A stretch of DNA of 64,000 bases, taken from positions 7,068,001-7,132,000 of the forward strand of contig WOAB01000619.1 of NCBI GenBank assembly GCA_027886185.1, written 5' to 3'. This DNA is from Rheum nobile. Lineage: Eukaryota; Streptophyta; Magnoliopsida; Caryophyllales; Polygonaceae. A program made the translations under genes and the position numbers. Below the pieces are notes generated by a model. It made no database searches. It saw nothing but the letters and a program-made list of their open reading frames with translations, and was not told the origin of the DNA. Every line of letters begins with the position of its first letter. Positions within the stretch are counted from its first letter, which is position 1. Below are positions 11,198 through 22,953 of this stretch, piece after piece.

Positions 11198-13582
11198 TGT
11201 AACACCCCCAAAACTTAACCCTTTTGGAAAGGTATTACCGCCAGTGACCCCAGTGTTCCTTACCGAGATCACCCAAGGCTTTACCAAATAAATACGATTT
11301 ATGAAATGCAATTGATACACAAAGATCAAGCATTAAATTCCAAAACATAACATTATCGAGGAAATAAGAGTTACGGGATTACAACCCAATCCCGAATAGG
11401 TCAAAACATAGTTTAAATCCAACACAGCGGAAGACTAAGAAAGTAAGTTACAATCGGAGTTATTGTCCAAAGGATCATAACCTGATTAAAGAAATAATTA
11501 AAACATTCAAAAACCACCGCCGACTTCATAGTCCTTCTAATCTTCTGAGCTACTTCTTAACTGATGTACCGAATCGAACGGATGACACCAGCCAACCATG
11601 CAAGGGAAAATATTGGTTGGTTAGTCTAACTGAATAGACTAGCAAGGGTACAAAGCAGACTGGTTCGAAGCGGTTGTATTAGGTTAGACTCTTTGTCCCT
11701 CGAATAATAATCGAGTACGCTTGTCAACCACCATACTCCTACTGGAATAAACAAGATGTATGTACAAGAGAAGATTCTGGAAGACTGAATCTTCACAGAA
11801 ATCGACTCGAAAGAAGACTCCAACTGAAATGAGTCTTTAAGGAAGCAATGACAAATCTGGAAAGTTACAGAATCATTCAACCATGATTTAAATCTGACTG
11901 AGATGCTTCGGTTCACGACCAACCTCATCGCCTACAGCGAATCCAGATTGGAAAGAGAACGTACTACATTCAAGTCAAGACGAGTTTTCCTAGCTGCACT
12001 GAACTTAGCTGCACTACTCGCCCAAGGTGTATTAATTATGTGAGTCAAGGTAGCACTTATCTTATTTATGTTCCAAAAACACACATCACGTTATAGACTT
12101 TTACATGTGTACCCCACCAATGGGACGACACATCTTAGTATACGTTTCGTCGAGAGTGACGTATACCGAAAGGTTTGTGACACCAGCTAAGTGTCCTGTC
12201 TCTACACACATGTGTAAGAGACCGATCATGATCTTAGAATAGTACCAAATGGGGACGAGCCATCCCGATACCAGATTATAAAGAAACGACTGGACAGAGT
12301 CCGAGTAACGTTCCTATCTAACAGTGCTAACTAAACAGTTACATCACCACCACATTTACAGGATAAATCCACATAAAGGCCCGAAAGGCGATCACAGATA
12401 ATAGCGTTGTTCTAACAGATATATAACCTATTATATGATTTTCAAAACAGTTTATCAAAACCGTTTCCAGACAAACCGAATATTCATTCCAAATTAATTA
12501 CTCAGATAAACTACTGATAATTAATGTAAATATGGAACGAAAGAGCAAGAGCGAACCGCCACTTGCCTTACTCCGCAGAATAGTCTAAAGACATCACTGG
12601 ATTCCGGGCTCGACACGGTACGGCTCTGACAGCACAACGACCTTCGAGTCGACCCATAAAAGGAACCCTAAGTTAGATCCGACATAAACAGTATGAATCT
12701 AAACACGGCGAAAGAACACGAAAGGAAAGATGCCACGACGACAACCGACCAAGCCAAAGCCACGAAGGCGTTCTGGGCACTGGCGGCGGTCGCCGTTCTT
12801 GGCGGCGGTCGCCGTGAAGAACACGGCCGACTGAAACGAGAGAAAACTCACCCAAAAACACGAGCGGTTCGGCCTCCTTCGACTAGCTTTGGCTTCTAAC
12901 CTCCAAGGCTAACCAAAAGCTTCACAAAGGCACTCAGGAACCACACCAAAGCAACACCGGCGAGACCTTCCAAAATTCCGGCGAAGGCACAACTCCGGCG
13001 AGAGGCAATTTTGGCAGAGGTTCGGTGTTTGGGATGGCTCAAATCTCTCCCCCAACACCCCCTTTTATAGCCAAAGCGTCTGGAGCACGAAGAAGATGGG
13101 CCTACAGCTAGTTCGGCGCTCGCCGGAAATCGCGCCGACGACCATCGGGCAAGGACTGCCGGACAACGATGACTGCCATTACGGCGGGCGCCGTAATATA
13201 CGGCGGTCGCCGTGGCATGACACACCAGCTGCCTCCTCGAGCGTTGGGACGGCGGGCGCCGTGACTTTACGGCGGTCGCCGTGCTTGGGTCTCACGACGG
13301 CGGTCGCCGCGACTTTACGGCGGTCGTCGTGACACCTTTTTCCCGCCCGTTCAGCTTTGAACGAACATGACATTAAGCCGGGATAACAATTATCGTACGC
13401 GAACGACAATTTAAAATTCAAGGCACCTTGTCTGTATATTATTTCACTGAGAAAAATATTACAGACATAGAGCACATTACAGAATGTCTCAAGCTACCTG
13501 AATTAAATCCGACGTACACAACGGGTACTCGGGAAAATTTCATAATTCCCAAAATAACCTTACAAAAATACGGGGTATCACA
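11198..13582 (-). repeat. Gypsy 5' LTR (right), 2385 bp
   Basis: This is the partner of 2706-5132, with the same TGTAACACCCCC and GGGGTATCACA ends. It is the promoter-bearing copy for the minus-strand element. It carries one partial copy of the 21-bp unit that is expanded in the other LTR. Confidence 0.93.
13062..13070 (-). promoter_or_regulatory. TATA box of the gypsy 5' LTR
   Basis: The minus strand reads GGCTATAAAAGGGGG about 0.5 kb into the LTR. As this is the upstream LTR, it is the likely core promoter of the element. Confidence 0.7.
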
Positions 13583-13587
13583 GAGGG
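13583..13587. repeat. Target-site duplication of the nested gypsy element, right copy
   Basis: GAGGG, identical to 2701-2705. Confidence 0.92.
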
Positions 13588-13704
13588 TAGAGACTGAGTG
13601 ATGGCGGCTAGTAGAGCTGGGTCAGTTCCCATCGTCGAGAGTTTGTTGAGGAGGATTTGAAGATCCTCGGCGACGGCGGTGGGGAGGTTGGAGTGAGATG
13701 CCAT
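13583..13704 (-). pseudogene. N-terminal piece of the copia element's extra 3' gene
   Basis: The Met codon at 13704-13702 opens a frame of 39 codons (MASHSNLPTAVAEDLQ...) that reaches the GAGGG duplication. Removing the gypsy element and one GAGGG puts this frame in register with the frame leaving 2705 leftwards, so both are parts of one gene. This is direct evidence that the gypsy element landed inside a coding region. Confidence 0.75.
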
Positions 13705-14540
13705 TTTTTAGAGGTAAGAGATTTGGGAAGACAAGGGAGTGTATAGGCAATCGAAGAGGATGAAGGTGAATAGTGAGAGGGGAATACCTGGAGAGCCGAT
13801 ATTTATATTCACCATGAGATCTTTTCAGTTGCCATAGATAAATTCATATCTTCCCAGTTTCCAAAGGATAATCATCACAATCTTCAACTTCCCAAAATAA
13901 ACTTTCAGAATCTCGTCCAAATTCAACCGAACCCTAACACAAGGCCCATTCAGTTTCACAACCATCAAATCAACCCTAAATTCTCAACACTTCCCAACGG
14001 CAGGCGCAAAACATAACTCCCTGTCACATCAATCAACTCACAGCAGCAAGTCCCATAGAGACGATTCGTTTTCCCGCCAAACCAAAAGAAAGTAGTAATG
14101 TGTGGTGCTTGGGGATAGTTACCAGAGAGGGTACAAAGAACAACACACAAAAAAACATATGACATTTTTGATAACTTTTAATCATGCATGAGAGGCTCCC
14201 AGATATGGATGATTAGAGGGGCTCATAGGAAGCATCAAGCATGAAGGCTAGGGTAAGTTGTAGAGTCAACAATCATGTTGGCTTATAATGAGGGAACAAT
14301 GCATCAAGTTGACTCTTTTGGGCCGAAAGAAAGCTGATTCATGTGTTATTGTGATAGCAAAGATGATCATGCAAGAAATTCAACACATAAGTGAAGCAAA
14401 AACACAGATCTAAGCCAGTTGTTTATTTGATAACCAGGAGAAAAAATGCAGATCAAGACACGATGATTAAACTTTCACACTTTACCATATAATTTAGCCA
14501 ATCATCGAGGGAACATAACAGATAGACATATATTAGAGGG
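13705..14540. other. Copia spacer between RNase H remnant and extra gene
   Basis: This is non-coding sequence within the copia body, on the sense-strand upstream side of the extra 3' gene. A promoter for that gene could lie here, but I see no clear element. Confidence 0.45.
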
Positions 14541-14760
14541 CACAAACCATGTTTCGTACGGAACTGAACAAAGGGTTCCCCATTTAGTGCCTTGATGAGA
14601 AAGTTAGCGATTTAAGCCTTGGTTTCGCAGAGATCCATGGATGCTAACCCTTTCTCATCACAATCACGCAAGGAGTGATGTCTTATCTCGATATGTGTGG
14701 TACCTGAGTGTTGATCATGAAACAACCAGACAGTTAGTGCTCATAATCACAAAAATTTTC
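14541..14760 (-). pseudogene. Copia RNase H remnant
   Basis: Minus-strand translation shows HSGTTHIEIRHHSLRDCDEKG followed by SMDLCETKA, IANFLIKALN, the end of copia-type RNase H (normally HIxIRxHFIRD ... DxFTKAL). A stop (TAA) follows the ETKA motif and the upstream part is frame-shifted. Nothing recognisable of integrase or reverse transcriptase lies between this and the gag zinc knuckle at 14901, so a large deletion removed most of pol. Confidence 0.75.
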
Positions 14761-14900
14761 CCTTACCTTGATTCACCAGGTTGTTGAGTCCCAAGAAGCC
14801 TTTAGAAGTGAGGTGAGACTTTCTTTGTTCCCTGTCAGGTAACTAATACGTACAATCGAAATACCGGGAACTTTCCTCACTTCAGCCTGCACAGGAAGAG

Positions 14901-16841
14901 TTAGTTCTTGCAAACCCAGACAAGTTTAGGCTTTCTGAGTGTGGGAGCAACATATTTGATTTTTGGAGGTTCAACATTCAATTTCACCCTAGCAGTGCGA
15001 ACAACATCCTCATTGTGTTGCTTCAGGAGGCACTCCTGTTTGTAGTGACCGGAGTGCCCACAATACCAACAAACCCTTTGACATTTTAGATCAAATACTT
15101 GCTTTGTCCAGGCCAAATTGTTTTGTTAGCAATCCTAGAATGAAAATCAATATTATTGGACTTACCACTTTGAGATTGCTTCAACCAAATGGAGTGAGCC
15201 TTCTGTCCATGGTACCAAGCCTTGTTCCCGTCAGTCGAATTTGAACAGTCTTTGCTATTGTTCCCTCTCGAGGAACTGTCCCCCTTTTCTTGTACTGGCT
15301 ATTTTCCTTCGATTTTAGAACTTTTGGAGTTGGTGCCATCAACAGGAAGCTTAGGTTGATAGCCAATTCCAAAGCGAGGTACTTCCTTCTTTTCATTCTT
15401 GGCTGTAACAAAAACAATACCTTTTGGCTTGTCCTTCTGTTCCTCACTGAGTTTAGATAGATCACTAGACAGTTTTGCATTACCTAGTTTTAACATTAAT
15501 GACTCGGACTCAAGTGAGGAGACAGAGGATTCCAGAGACACGATCTTCTCAGTGAGTTTAGGACACTCAATGCAAGGACTTGGAGAAGAGGATGAGACTT
15601 TCTCAAGTTTGAGCACTTTTTCTGTCCAACCTTTATTTTCTTCGATCAAACATGAGATCGATTCATCCTTTTTTTTCAATTTGCTCAATGAAAAGACTAT
15701 TCTCATGAACAAGTTTCTTAATGAAGGAAATTAAGCTTTCTTTTGACTTACTTTTCAAACTTGAGATGAGATCAGATTCAGTTACCTCATCCTTGTGCAG
15801 CCCGCCTTTTGGTTCATCGGTGTCTTCTACGGCCATTAAGTAGACATCCCTTAAGTGTGACGATTCTTCGTCATCTGAGTCCGAGTCACCCCAGGTTGCG
15901 ACCATTGTCTGCTTTCCTTCATGAGCCGGAGGAAAACCTGCCTTTTTCTTGAAGCAGTTTCTGGCAAGATGTCCCTTGTTTTGACAGTGGTAACAAATGA
16001 CATCCTTCATGTATTTGTTCCCTTCAGAGGAACTCAGCGTGTCCTTGTTTTGAGACCATATCTTCTTCATGGCTCTAGTGATGAGAGCAACATCTTCATC
16101 ACTATCCTCATCTTCATCTTCGACTTGAGATAAGTCAAAGGCACGTTCCACCTTTAAGGCAATGCTTTTAGCCTTCTCCTCTCCTTTCTTGTTCATCTTG
16201 TGATTGTAGACAGAGGCATTGCTTTCCAGCTTGGCAACCACCTCTTCCATAGTGAGAGTCTTGACATCCGTCTGGGAGTAGAGAGTGAGAGCAATTGCAT
16301 CCCACTGAGAGTTGAGGCCTTGCATGAAATGATGAGTAAGCTTCCAGTCTGGCATTTCTTCATCAAGGAACTCAAGATGGCCTACTATCCCTTGGAATCT
16401 AGAGTAGAATTCCTGAATATGCTCATCCTTCCCCTGAGAGATCTGATCGTACTCTTTCATCAAGGAAAGAATCCTGTTTTTCTTAGCATCTTCATTTCCA
16501 TGATGAAGGCGTTTTAGAGCATCCCAGATCTCCTTGGCAGTCTTGTAGCCCGTGATTTTCTTGAGATCCGAGGGGAGCAAGGCCATATGAAGGATCTTCT
16601 TGGCTCTGCTGTTCTTTTCCAGCTTCTTCCAATCATCATCAGTGTAGTCTACTTTCGCCTTTGGCTTCGTAGCATCTTTATCATTTGGAATGGTTATAGG
16701 GCCAACTTCAATGACTCACCATATCTGTCCATCGAGGGAACAAATATGAGACTCGATTTGTTCCACCCACCAGTCATATTCTCCGGCCTTCAGAGTTAGA
16801 GGCTTCCAGAATGAATCTCCAATAGCATTGCTTGACGACAT
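14901..16841 (-). pseudogene. Copia gag with two zinc knuckles, broken
   Basis: The likely start is the Met at 16841 (MSSSNAIGDSFWKPLTL), 43 bases inside the primer site. A TGA at 16716-16718 follows GQIW at codon 42. The frame then runs through the UBN2-type capsid (AKEIWDALKRLHHGNED, MKEYDQISQGKDEHIQEFYSRF, LTHHFMQGL) and the CCHC knuckle CYHCQNKGHLARNC. A run of eight T at 15669-15676 shifts the frame by one base. The frame continues as a Ser/Lys coiled-coil-like stretch to a TAG just left of 15302. The pre-integrase knuckle CWYCGHSGHYKQEC lies at 14901-15116. Intact gag would form the element's particle. Confidence 0.85.
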
Positions 16842-16883
16842 CTTTCCTGCAAAGTCTGTAATGAACACAATCTAGAGCACCAG

Positions 16884-16895
16884 GCTCTGATACCA
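16884..16895 (-). other. Primer binding site of the copia element (tRNA-Met type)
   Basis: The minus strand reads TGGTATCAGAGC two bases inside the LTR, complementary to initiator tRNA-Met. Confidence 0.92.
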
Positions 16896-16897
16896 AT

Positions 16898-17811
16898 TGT
16901 TGGATCGTTAGAGTTACGTCTGAGGGAACAAAGGCTTTGTTCCCACAGAAGGTGCAGCAGAATAGTATAGCAAGAAAGATAAGAAACGAACTCACGATGT
17001 ATAGTAGAAACCCTAATTAGCCAACTAGCTAATCAAAGAAAAACCACTACCTTCAAGCTTCTCGCTTGAGAGAATTTTGAAGCGTCTACTCGTCTTATTG
17101 ATTTTTTGTTCGATTACACTTGTAGCATGGACTCCAAACCCTAGACTACCCAGCTAGATTCGAAGATCACTCCTACAACGATGAATCCGAACTCAACCCT
17201 CAAAGACTCACACACAGCTTCACTCTCCTTTTTCTTTTCTCAGTTTAGTGCTCTTCGTTCATCGTCGTACATAGAAATGAATCCATACTCCTATAAATAC
17301 AACTCGACTAAAACCCTAATCGTAACAAGATAAAAATATTTTCTAAACTTTGTAACAAGAAGATATTTAAATGATTTGAAGAATATTATCTTATCAGCCG
17401 ATATTATCTAAGGAAGGAATTTCCTAAGATAACAAAATCGGATAAAGATAAAATCCTTCTCTCTCCAAATATATTATCTTAGGAAAGATTTCCTAAGATA
17501 ACACATTCGGATTCTCTCTCCAAATCTTCTCTTCGGCGAGATCCTTCCAGCCGAAATCCTTTTCCTTGACCGCGTGATCTTCCAAGATTGTTTCCATAAT
17601 CTTCACGCTGGAAATCCTTCACTCCATTCGCAGCTTCGTCTTGTTCGTCAATGATGTTCCTTGAGAGGTAACAAAGCACATGGACAGAGCTTTGTTCCCT
17701 CTGCGATCCTTTGCTGCAATGGTTTCCTGTGACAGCTGTCTTTATTCCTGAAACACTTAGTTACCAAATTAGCTGAATGTTTGTTACTATCAAAACCTAA
17801 GAAATTCAACA
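16898..17811 (-). repeat. Copia 5' LTR, 914 bp
   Basis: It starts TGTTGGATCG and ends AAATTCAACA, giving TG...CA ends. The part from 17129 matches 1-683. The minus strand has a TATTTATAG sequence at about 17290-17300 that could be its TATA box. Confidence 0.92.
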
Positions 17812-18260
17812 ATAACAATTAATAATAAACAATTATATATATGATCTTGATCAAGTTTACATATCTATCAACATAACTTAATTTTTTGGTGATGAAATCT
17901 CTACTAGATCAAGTTTACATCAGGATATTTTTTAATCAATCAAATTGTAATATTAATGTTTATAAATTTTTAGATAATTAAATTCATTCTTTTTCCGTGC
18001 ATAGCACAGACATGATTTCTAGTATATAGTAAATTTGAATCAGTTATATAATTAATGTACTACGCACTAATGGAAATAAAAGCATGATAAAAAAAAAGTA
18101 CAAACCATATCTACAAAAAACGTACAAAAGTCACACTAATTACAATCATAATTAGTCAATAGTACTTAATGATATAAATGCCAATAGAGTAAAAGCACGA
18201 AAATGTGGTACAATACATCAAATAAGTAAATATATATGTGCAAAAATAAATTATACATAG
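17812..18260. other. AT-rich intergenic DNA
   Basis: No reading frame, repeat end or motif of note is visible. Confidence 0.5.
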
Positions 18261-18520
18261 TCTTTGGTTGTTAATCACTCATTACGGGAAGTGATTTTAC
18301 CAAAATACATTATCAACTACTTCAGGAGATGATATTACAAGAAAAAAAAATCTTTGGACTTTTTATCACTTACAACAGGAAGCGATTTTATCAATGTATA
18401 TAATCATATACTTCTGGAGATGACATTATCTAGAAAATTTCTTGGGCCTTTTATCACTTACAACGAAAAGTGATTTTATCAATATATAATCATCTACTTT
18501 GAAGCCTATATTATTTCTCA
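18261..18520. repeat. Three tandem copies of a 90-bp unit
   Basis: Units start near 18261, 18351 and 18441. Each opens with TCTTTGG or CTTGGG, then (T)TATCACTTACAAC, a GATTTTATCAAT stretch and CTACTTC..GGAGATGA. Copies differ by point changes and small indels. Confidence 0.65.
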
Positions 18521-19286
18521 CTACTCACTTCAAGAAGTAATATTTTAGCTTCATCCACTTTAAGGGATAAAGATCATCCCTTCTGGGATGTAATTTAATT
18601 TATACAATTTTTCAACTCTTACAAAACCACTTAAGGGGTTTAAGTCTATCTTAATCTTGTATACATGTATGCTTCGGGAGATATACATACATATCACTTT
18701 ACATCTATTATATAAATTCCATCTTTATTTGAAAAGACATTTCTATGTATCATTCACTTCAAGGAGCGATTTTCATCATTACAAGACGATATTCACTATT
18801 TATGGGAATAAAACTTGTCGCTACGAGAACACAAGTTGTCTCATATGTACATCTTTTTCAGGGAATGACACTATCACTTCAAGAATAGTATACGTCACTA
18901 GATAAACGTCATTTTGCTCAATAGTACATCCTCTTTAAGGGGATAGACCATCACTACTAGGATGTTATTTCATGTAAATGCATCCTCTTCGGGGGATGAC
19001 TTTAGTTACTTCTTTGGGGACAAATATGCTTTATATGCATACATCTACTATAAGGGATAAAAAAGATTCACATACATCCACTTCATGTAATAACATAAAC
19101 TTTTATTTTACAATATAAAATCTTTGTAATAATTCTCATACCTTATATGTGTATTGAGAGCAATTTGCTTGTTAGAATTTGATTAGAATCAAACCCTCCA
19201 TGTGGGGGCTAAGACTTCACTTGAGCATTATACAAAGCAAGTATTAAACCATAACTATAAGGCTTGAACAATTCATGCTGATAACA
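18521..19286. other. AT-rich DNA with a dispersed CTTCAAGGGATGA-like motif
   Basis: Loose variants of ACTT(C/T)AAGGGA(T)GA recur roughly every 40-80 bases up to about 19080. If the LTR at 19287 is real, this would be the internal leader or degraded gag of that minus-strand element, but no protein can be recognised. Confidence 0.4.
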
Positions 19287-19571
19287 TGTTATAAAACCAA
19301 TGGAATATGTAGAGATTGATATATTGTAGAGAGACAAGAGATAGCTCAATATACGTACAAGATAGTCTATTTTCTTCTACTTATTAATCTCTTGTACAAG
19401 GCCATATATATAGGCCAATACGAATAAAATGGGTCAAACATGCATATAATTAGAGGTGTATTGGGCGTGATAAATATGAGTATCAAATACACACATTAAT
19501 AGGATAAGCATCCTAGGAGAATTCATATGTATAGGTGTACATACAAATACATAAGATATAATATTATAACA
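19287..19571 (-). repeat. Probable small copia LTR (285 bp)
   Basis: The segment has inverted ends TGTTATA...TATAACA. Just inside its left end the minus strand reads TTATCAGCATGAA, similar to the TTATCAGCACG primer site used by some plant copia elements. No second LTR was found in the window, so the element is truncated. Confidence 0.5.
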
Positions 19572-19889
19572 AAGCGTCATTTTTGGGGGTTTATTTCCTT
19601 TTTCTTTTAAAAAGATTTTCTTTCTTTTTCTATTTTCATAATTAAAAAGAAAAAAAATTAATTATGTATATTTTTTGTAAGAATACTCAAAGAGGAGTAT
19701 CTATGCAAATGCAAAACAAAGTAAGTATTGGTGCAAACAAAATTTTCAAAAGGTGTACATATGCAAGTCGGTGTGGCAAATACAATGCAAAGTACAGTTG
19801 CAACTTGAGTATGCTGGTTTTTTTTCAAGTTCCAACTCTAGGAATTTAGTTGTATCCTTACTCCTTAGAGAACCCCAATGGGGTATGAG
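19572..19889. other. AT-rich spacer, including a possible Harbinger terminus
   Basis: No gene is seen. From about 19867 the sequence TTAGAGAACCCCAATGGGG, read across the MITE into GAGGTTGAGGTTCTCACCC, may be the left terminus of the PIF/Harbinger element whose proteins lie further right. Confidence 0.4.
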
Positions 19890-20575
19890 TAAACCTGATC
19901 AAACTCGGATCCGAGCGGGATTCGGGCCAGGCTTTGGACAACAGTCATGTCCGGATGAGCAGGCCGAATCCGGGCAAGCCAATGAAACAGGCTGGGGCGG
20001 CTTCTTGGATCCGCCCGAACATCCGGACATGGATAGCCCGCGGGTCCCATATAGCCCGCGAGACAAGACAAACCTGTCAAAAAACGAAACATAGGAAATA
20101 TAATTTAACGCACAATACCCATAAAAAAGGTGGACATAGTTATTGTTACAAACTTGTGATAACAAATTTCTCACAAAATAACACAACATTACATAATTAA
20201 GCAAATTTCAAAATTACACAAGTGTCTTTTTATTACAAACGGTGAACATTCTTTTCTTCTCTAGAAAGTAGAAAAGAATGGTGATAAGAATTAGGTTTGT
20301 TTAGGGTTTAAATATTTATTTATTTTATATATAATTTTATGAATTTTATTTGATATAAAAATATATTTATTTTATTTATTTTTTAAAAATTAATTCGGGC
20401 TTCCGGACGGACTATCCGAACTAAATGTGATATTATCAGTGATTGGATTCCGCCCGTTTATATGGACAGGTCGGACTATCTGAACAAAATGGACTAAATA
20501 TAATAACCATATCCACCAATTTATATCGGGCGGATCGGGCGGGTGGACGGGCCGGCCCGCATTTGCTCAGGTTTA
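19890..20575. mobile_element. Non-autonomous hAT element (MITE), 686 bp
   Basis: It is flanked by a perfect 8-bp duplication, GGTATGAG, at 19882-19889 and 20576-20583. The terminal inverted repeats are imperfect: TAAACCTGATCAAACTCGG at the left and TAAACCTGAGCAAATGCGG as reverse complement at the right. GC-rich subterminal repeats (GGGCGG, TCCGGACGG, ATCCGCCCG) are typical of hAT elements. No transposase is encoded. Confidence 0.85.
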
Positions 20576-20583
20576 GGTATGAG

Positions 20584-20964
20584 GTTGAGGTTCTCACCCT
20601 AAATTAAGAAATTAAAAGAAAAACACAAAAAAAATGTCAAAACCACTTCTCATTTGAGAAGCGGTGGCGGTGAGAGACGTTTCAACATTGGCAAGGAGAG
20701 TTGCAACAAGGCCACATGTCCATATTTGATTGGTTGTCATTTTTATTTGAAAATGAAAATTTGAGTAACTTTAAAATTGATATTATGTTATTTGAAGTTT
20801 TTGTAATATTATTTTTTGAAAAATCATAAAATAAAATTATCTATCTATTAACACCCATTTTGCATATGTTTTAAATTATGATCTAATTGTTATTTTTATA
20901 TATGTGTAATTGATATTAGTTTAAAGTTAAGGATTATTAAATACTGGTAAGTATTCAATTGCGG
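20584..20964. other. Non-coding flank of the Harbinger ORF
   Basis: AT-rich sequence upstream of the NAM-associated ORF. No gene is recognised. Confidence 0.4.
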
Positions 20965-21435
20965 GTAATGACCGGAAAAGAGTTTCTACGTATTATCAAC
21001 AAAGTCCTATTGTTGCAAACCTACAAGGGCGAGAATGGAATAATTGCAAACAAAGATGGCACAAAAATCAATGAGCAAGTGTGCAAGTTTGTTAGAAGCT
21101 ATTGTCAAGCATGCAAGCAAAGAACTAGTGGTTAATATGAAGATTATGTTGTCCAAGGTGCGTACAAAATCCTCTTCTCTGATTACGGAAAGAACTTCAC
21201 TCTTGAGCATGCATGGTGGCGGGAGCTCCAACATGATAAAAAATGGTGTAGTACTTCCCTCCCTCAAAATTCTAAAAGTAGAGGAAGCTCAAAGAGGACA
21301 AAGTTGAATGAAGGTGACATGTATTCTTCGAGCTCTAATTCAGAGTGTCCTATCAATCTAGATGTAGAGGAGCAAACTATGGCTCGTCCTCTTGGTGGGA
21401 AGGCTTCAAAGCGTAAAGGAAAGAAGGTTGTTGCT
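20965..21435 (+). pseudogene. Harbinger-associated NAM/Myb-like ORF, 5' part
   Basis: Pieces in shifted frames give QSPIVANLQGREWNN, then INEQVCKFVRSY, then FSDYGKNFTLEHAWWREL, then SSSSNSECPINLD and ARPLGGKASKRKGKK. These match the plant NAM-associated C-terminal family, encoded next to the transposase in PIF/Harbinger elements, where it helps bind DNA. At least two frame changes and a stop break it. It is cut at 21435 by the LTR element starting at 21436 and resumes in frame at 26103. Confidence 0.7.
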
Positions 21436-22953
21436 TGATAGGACAAAAATCTACCCGCAAGTGTCGATCTCATAGAGATCAATATAATATCAATTGAAAC
21501 TCTACTAGTAAGTTAGGTCGGAAAAATAAGAAAATGAGGAAAACTATAACTAAGCTAACTAATAAAAATAAATTAAAAAAAAGATAAAATCAATTAGATA
21601 AATGTGTTTAAGGTTAAGGATCACCGCAACAATGTCTCTGTAAATAAAATTACACTTCACTTGAATCTAGTCCAAATTATTTGAAAGGTAACTATCTAAG
21701 GTAATTACTAATTCATCTCGGATGATAGTAAATGTGCCTAGATCTAATTAATATTCACTCTTGCAACTTGCTAATCAAGGTCTAGACACTTTGGGCACTT
21801 AGAATTTAAGGTCAAACTGAACTAACATCCACTCTCGTGACTTGCTAAATTCAATCTAATCTTAGGGTTTCTATGATAGTTATTAATCCATAAGAGAAAT
21901 TAAGATGCTCTCGCAATAATAAAATCTCAGGTTCAGTTCTTAGAAATGCAATGAAAGTTATTACCTCTCGGTCTCAAACCCTAATAGTATCCAATTCGCA
22001 TACGCTACTATGGGCATAAAGCATACTAGGAATGAATCAAATACTATTTCAATCCAAACAAAGAAATAATTCTATTTACATACGCATCGTCGGGATCACC
22101 CCAACCTTAGAACTAGAAATTTAGTCAAGCATGATTAAAGAAATATTCAATAGATTTAAACTATCCATCAATATATATGAATTATTCAATAAAAATATGA
22201 GATAAGAAAACTTAGTCTCAATGACAAATAATCCAAGTTGACTAACTAGAACAATAATCCCAAAATGCTGAATGTGCTAAAGCCAAAATCCCTCTTGAAA
22301 TTCTCATGTATACGGCAATAGCTAACTAGAAAAACAAAACAAAACTAAATATAACCTAACTAAACTAACCTAACCTACAACTAAGCTAACCTAATTACCC
22401 CACTAATTGCCGCCTCTCCCCCTTTTAGTTCCCTTTACTTGGCCTACTACATATTATTTAGGAGCCCAACAATTTAAGCCCATTTACAAATTCAACTCAT
22501 CTAAAATAGTCCATGGCTCGTCCAAGTAGCTGCAAGGAGCTACAATTCAAATTCTTCTCCATCTTCTGTTTTTTTTAGAATTCTCACGTGGACCCACCTG
22601 AAGATGTAACGGGCTGCCGTTTTCCTTGTATAATAAAGAGCTGCCCAGTGCCCCACCTTAGTTGCAATTCAAGCCAAATTTCTTTGATGGGTGGTTCACG
22701 TGGCCCATTTCCATTATGGGCTTGCATTTTGGGTCTTCGCCTATTTAAAACTCTACTTGTTTGGTGATTTCAGCAATAGTCTCGTATCAAGGTTATATAA
22801 TCCTTTAAATGCCTGAAATACATAAAAGTATGAATGTAGATTTCGAATACAAAATAATAAAGAATTAACTATAAAACACATAAAATATGTATGAAATGAT
22901 CTAATCTAATATGCAACTGAACTCCTAAAATATGTATAAAATAAGTGTTATTA
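21436..22953 (-). repeat. Athila/Tat-like 3' LTR (left)
   Basis: It aligns along its length with 24559-26097. Its inner end reads GTGTTATTA instead of GTGTTATCA. The adjoining minus-strand CTTGGGAGATTTT is the polypurine tract. Confidence 0.88.

Larger units (their letters stand above)
2706..13582 (-). mobile_element. Ty3/gypsy chromovirus (Tekay/Del-like), complete but with broken pol
   Basis: The element is 10.9 kb, bounded by TG...CA LTRs of 2427 and 2385 bp and the GAGGG duplication. It reads on the minus strand. In sense order it has LTR, tRNA-Met primer site, an acidic upstream ORF, gag with two zinc knuckles, protease, reverse transcriptase, RNase H, integrase, a C-terminal chromodomain, polypurine tract and LTR. 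The chromodomain after integrase places it among chromoviruses; long LTRs and the YxEEPVRI-like motif suggest the Tekay/Del branch. Four in-frame stops and a deletion in reverse transcriptase make it non-autonomous. LTR divergence is low by eye, suggesting a fairly recent insertion. Confidence 0.93.
1..17811 (-). mobile_element. Ty1/copia LTR retrotransposon, pol-deleted, with an extra 3' gene and a nested gypsy element
   Basis: The 683 bases at the window start match 17129-17811 almost base for base, so these are two LTRs of one element; the left LTR runs off the window. Orientation is minus: a primer site complementary to initiator tRNA-Met lies just inside the right LTR, and a purine tract lies just inside the left one. 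In sense order the element has LTR, primer site, broken gag, a short RNase H remnant, an extra gene and then the LTR. Protease, integrase and most of reverse transcriptase are missing, so it cannot move on its own. A complete gypsy element sits at 2706-13582. The 5-bp target duplication of the copia element cannot be tested because its left end lies outside the window. Confidence 0.9.

Noticed and set aside
18261..18520. Tandem repeat considered as a CRISPR-like array
   Set aside because: The units are adjacent copies without unique spacers, and the DNA is plant nuclear.
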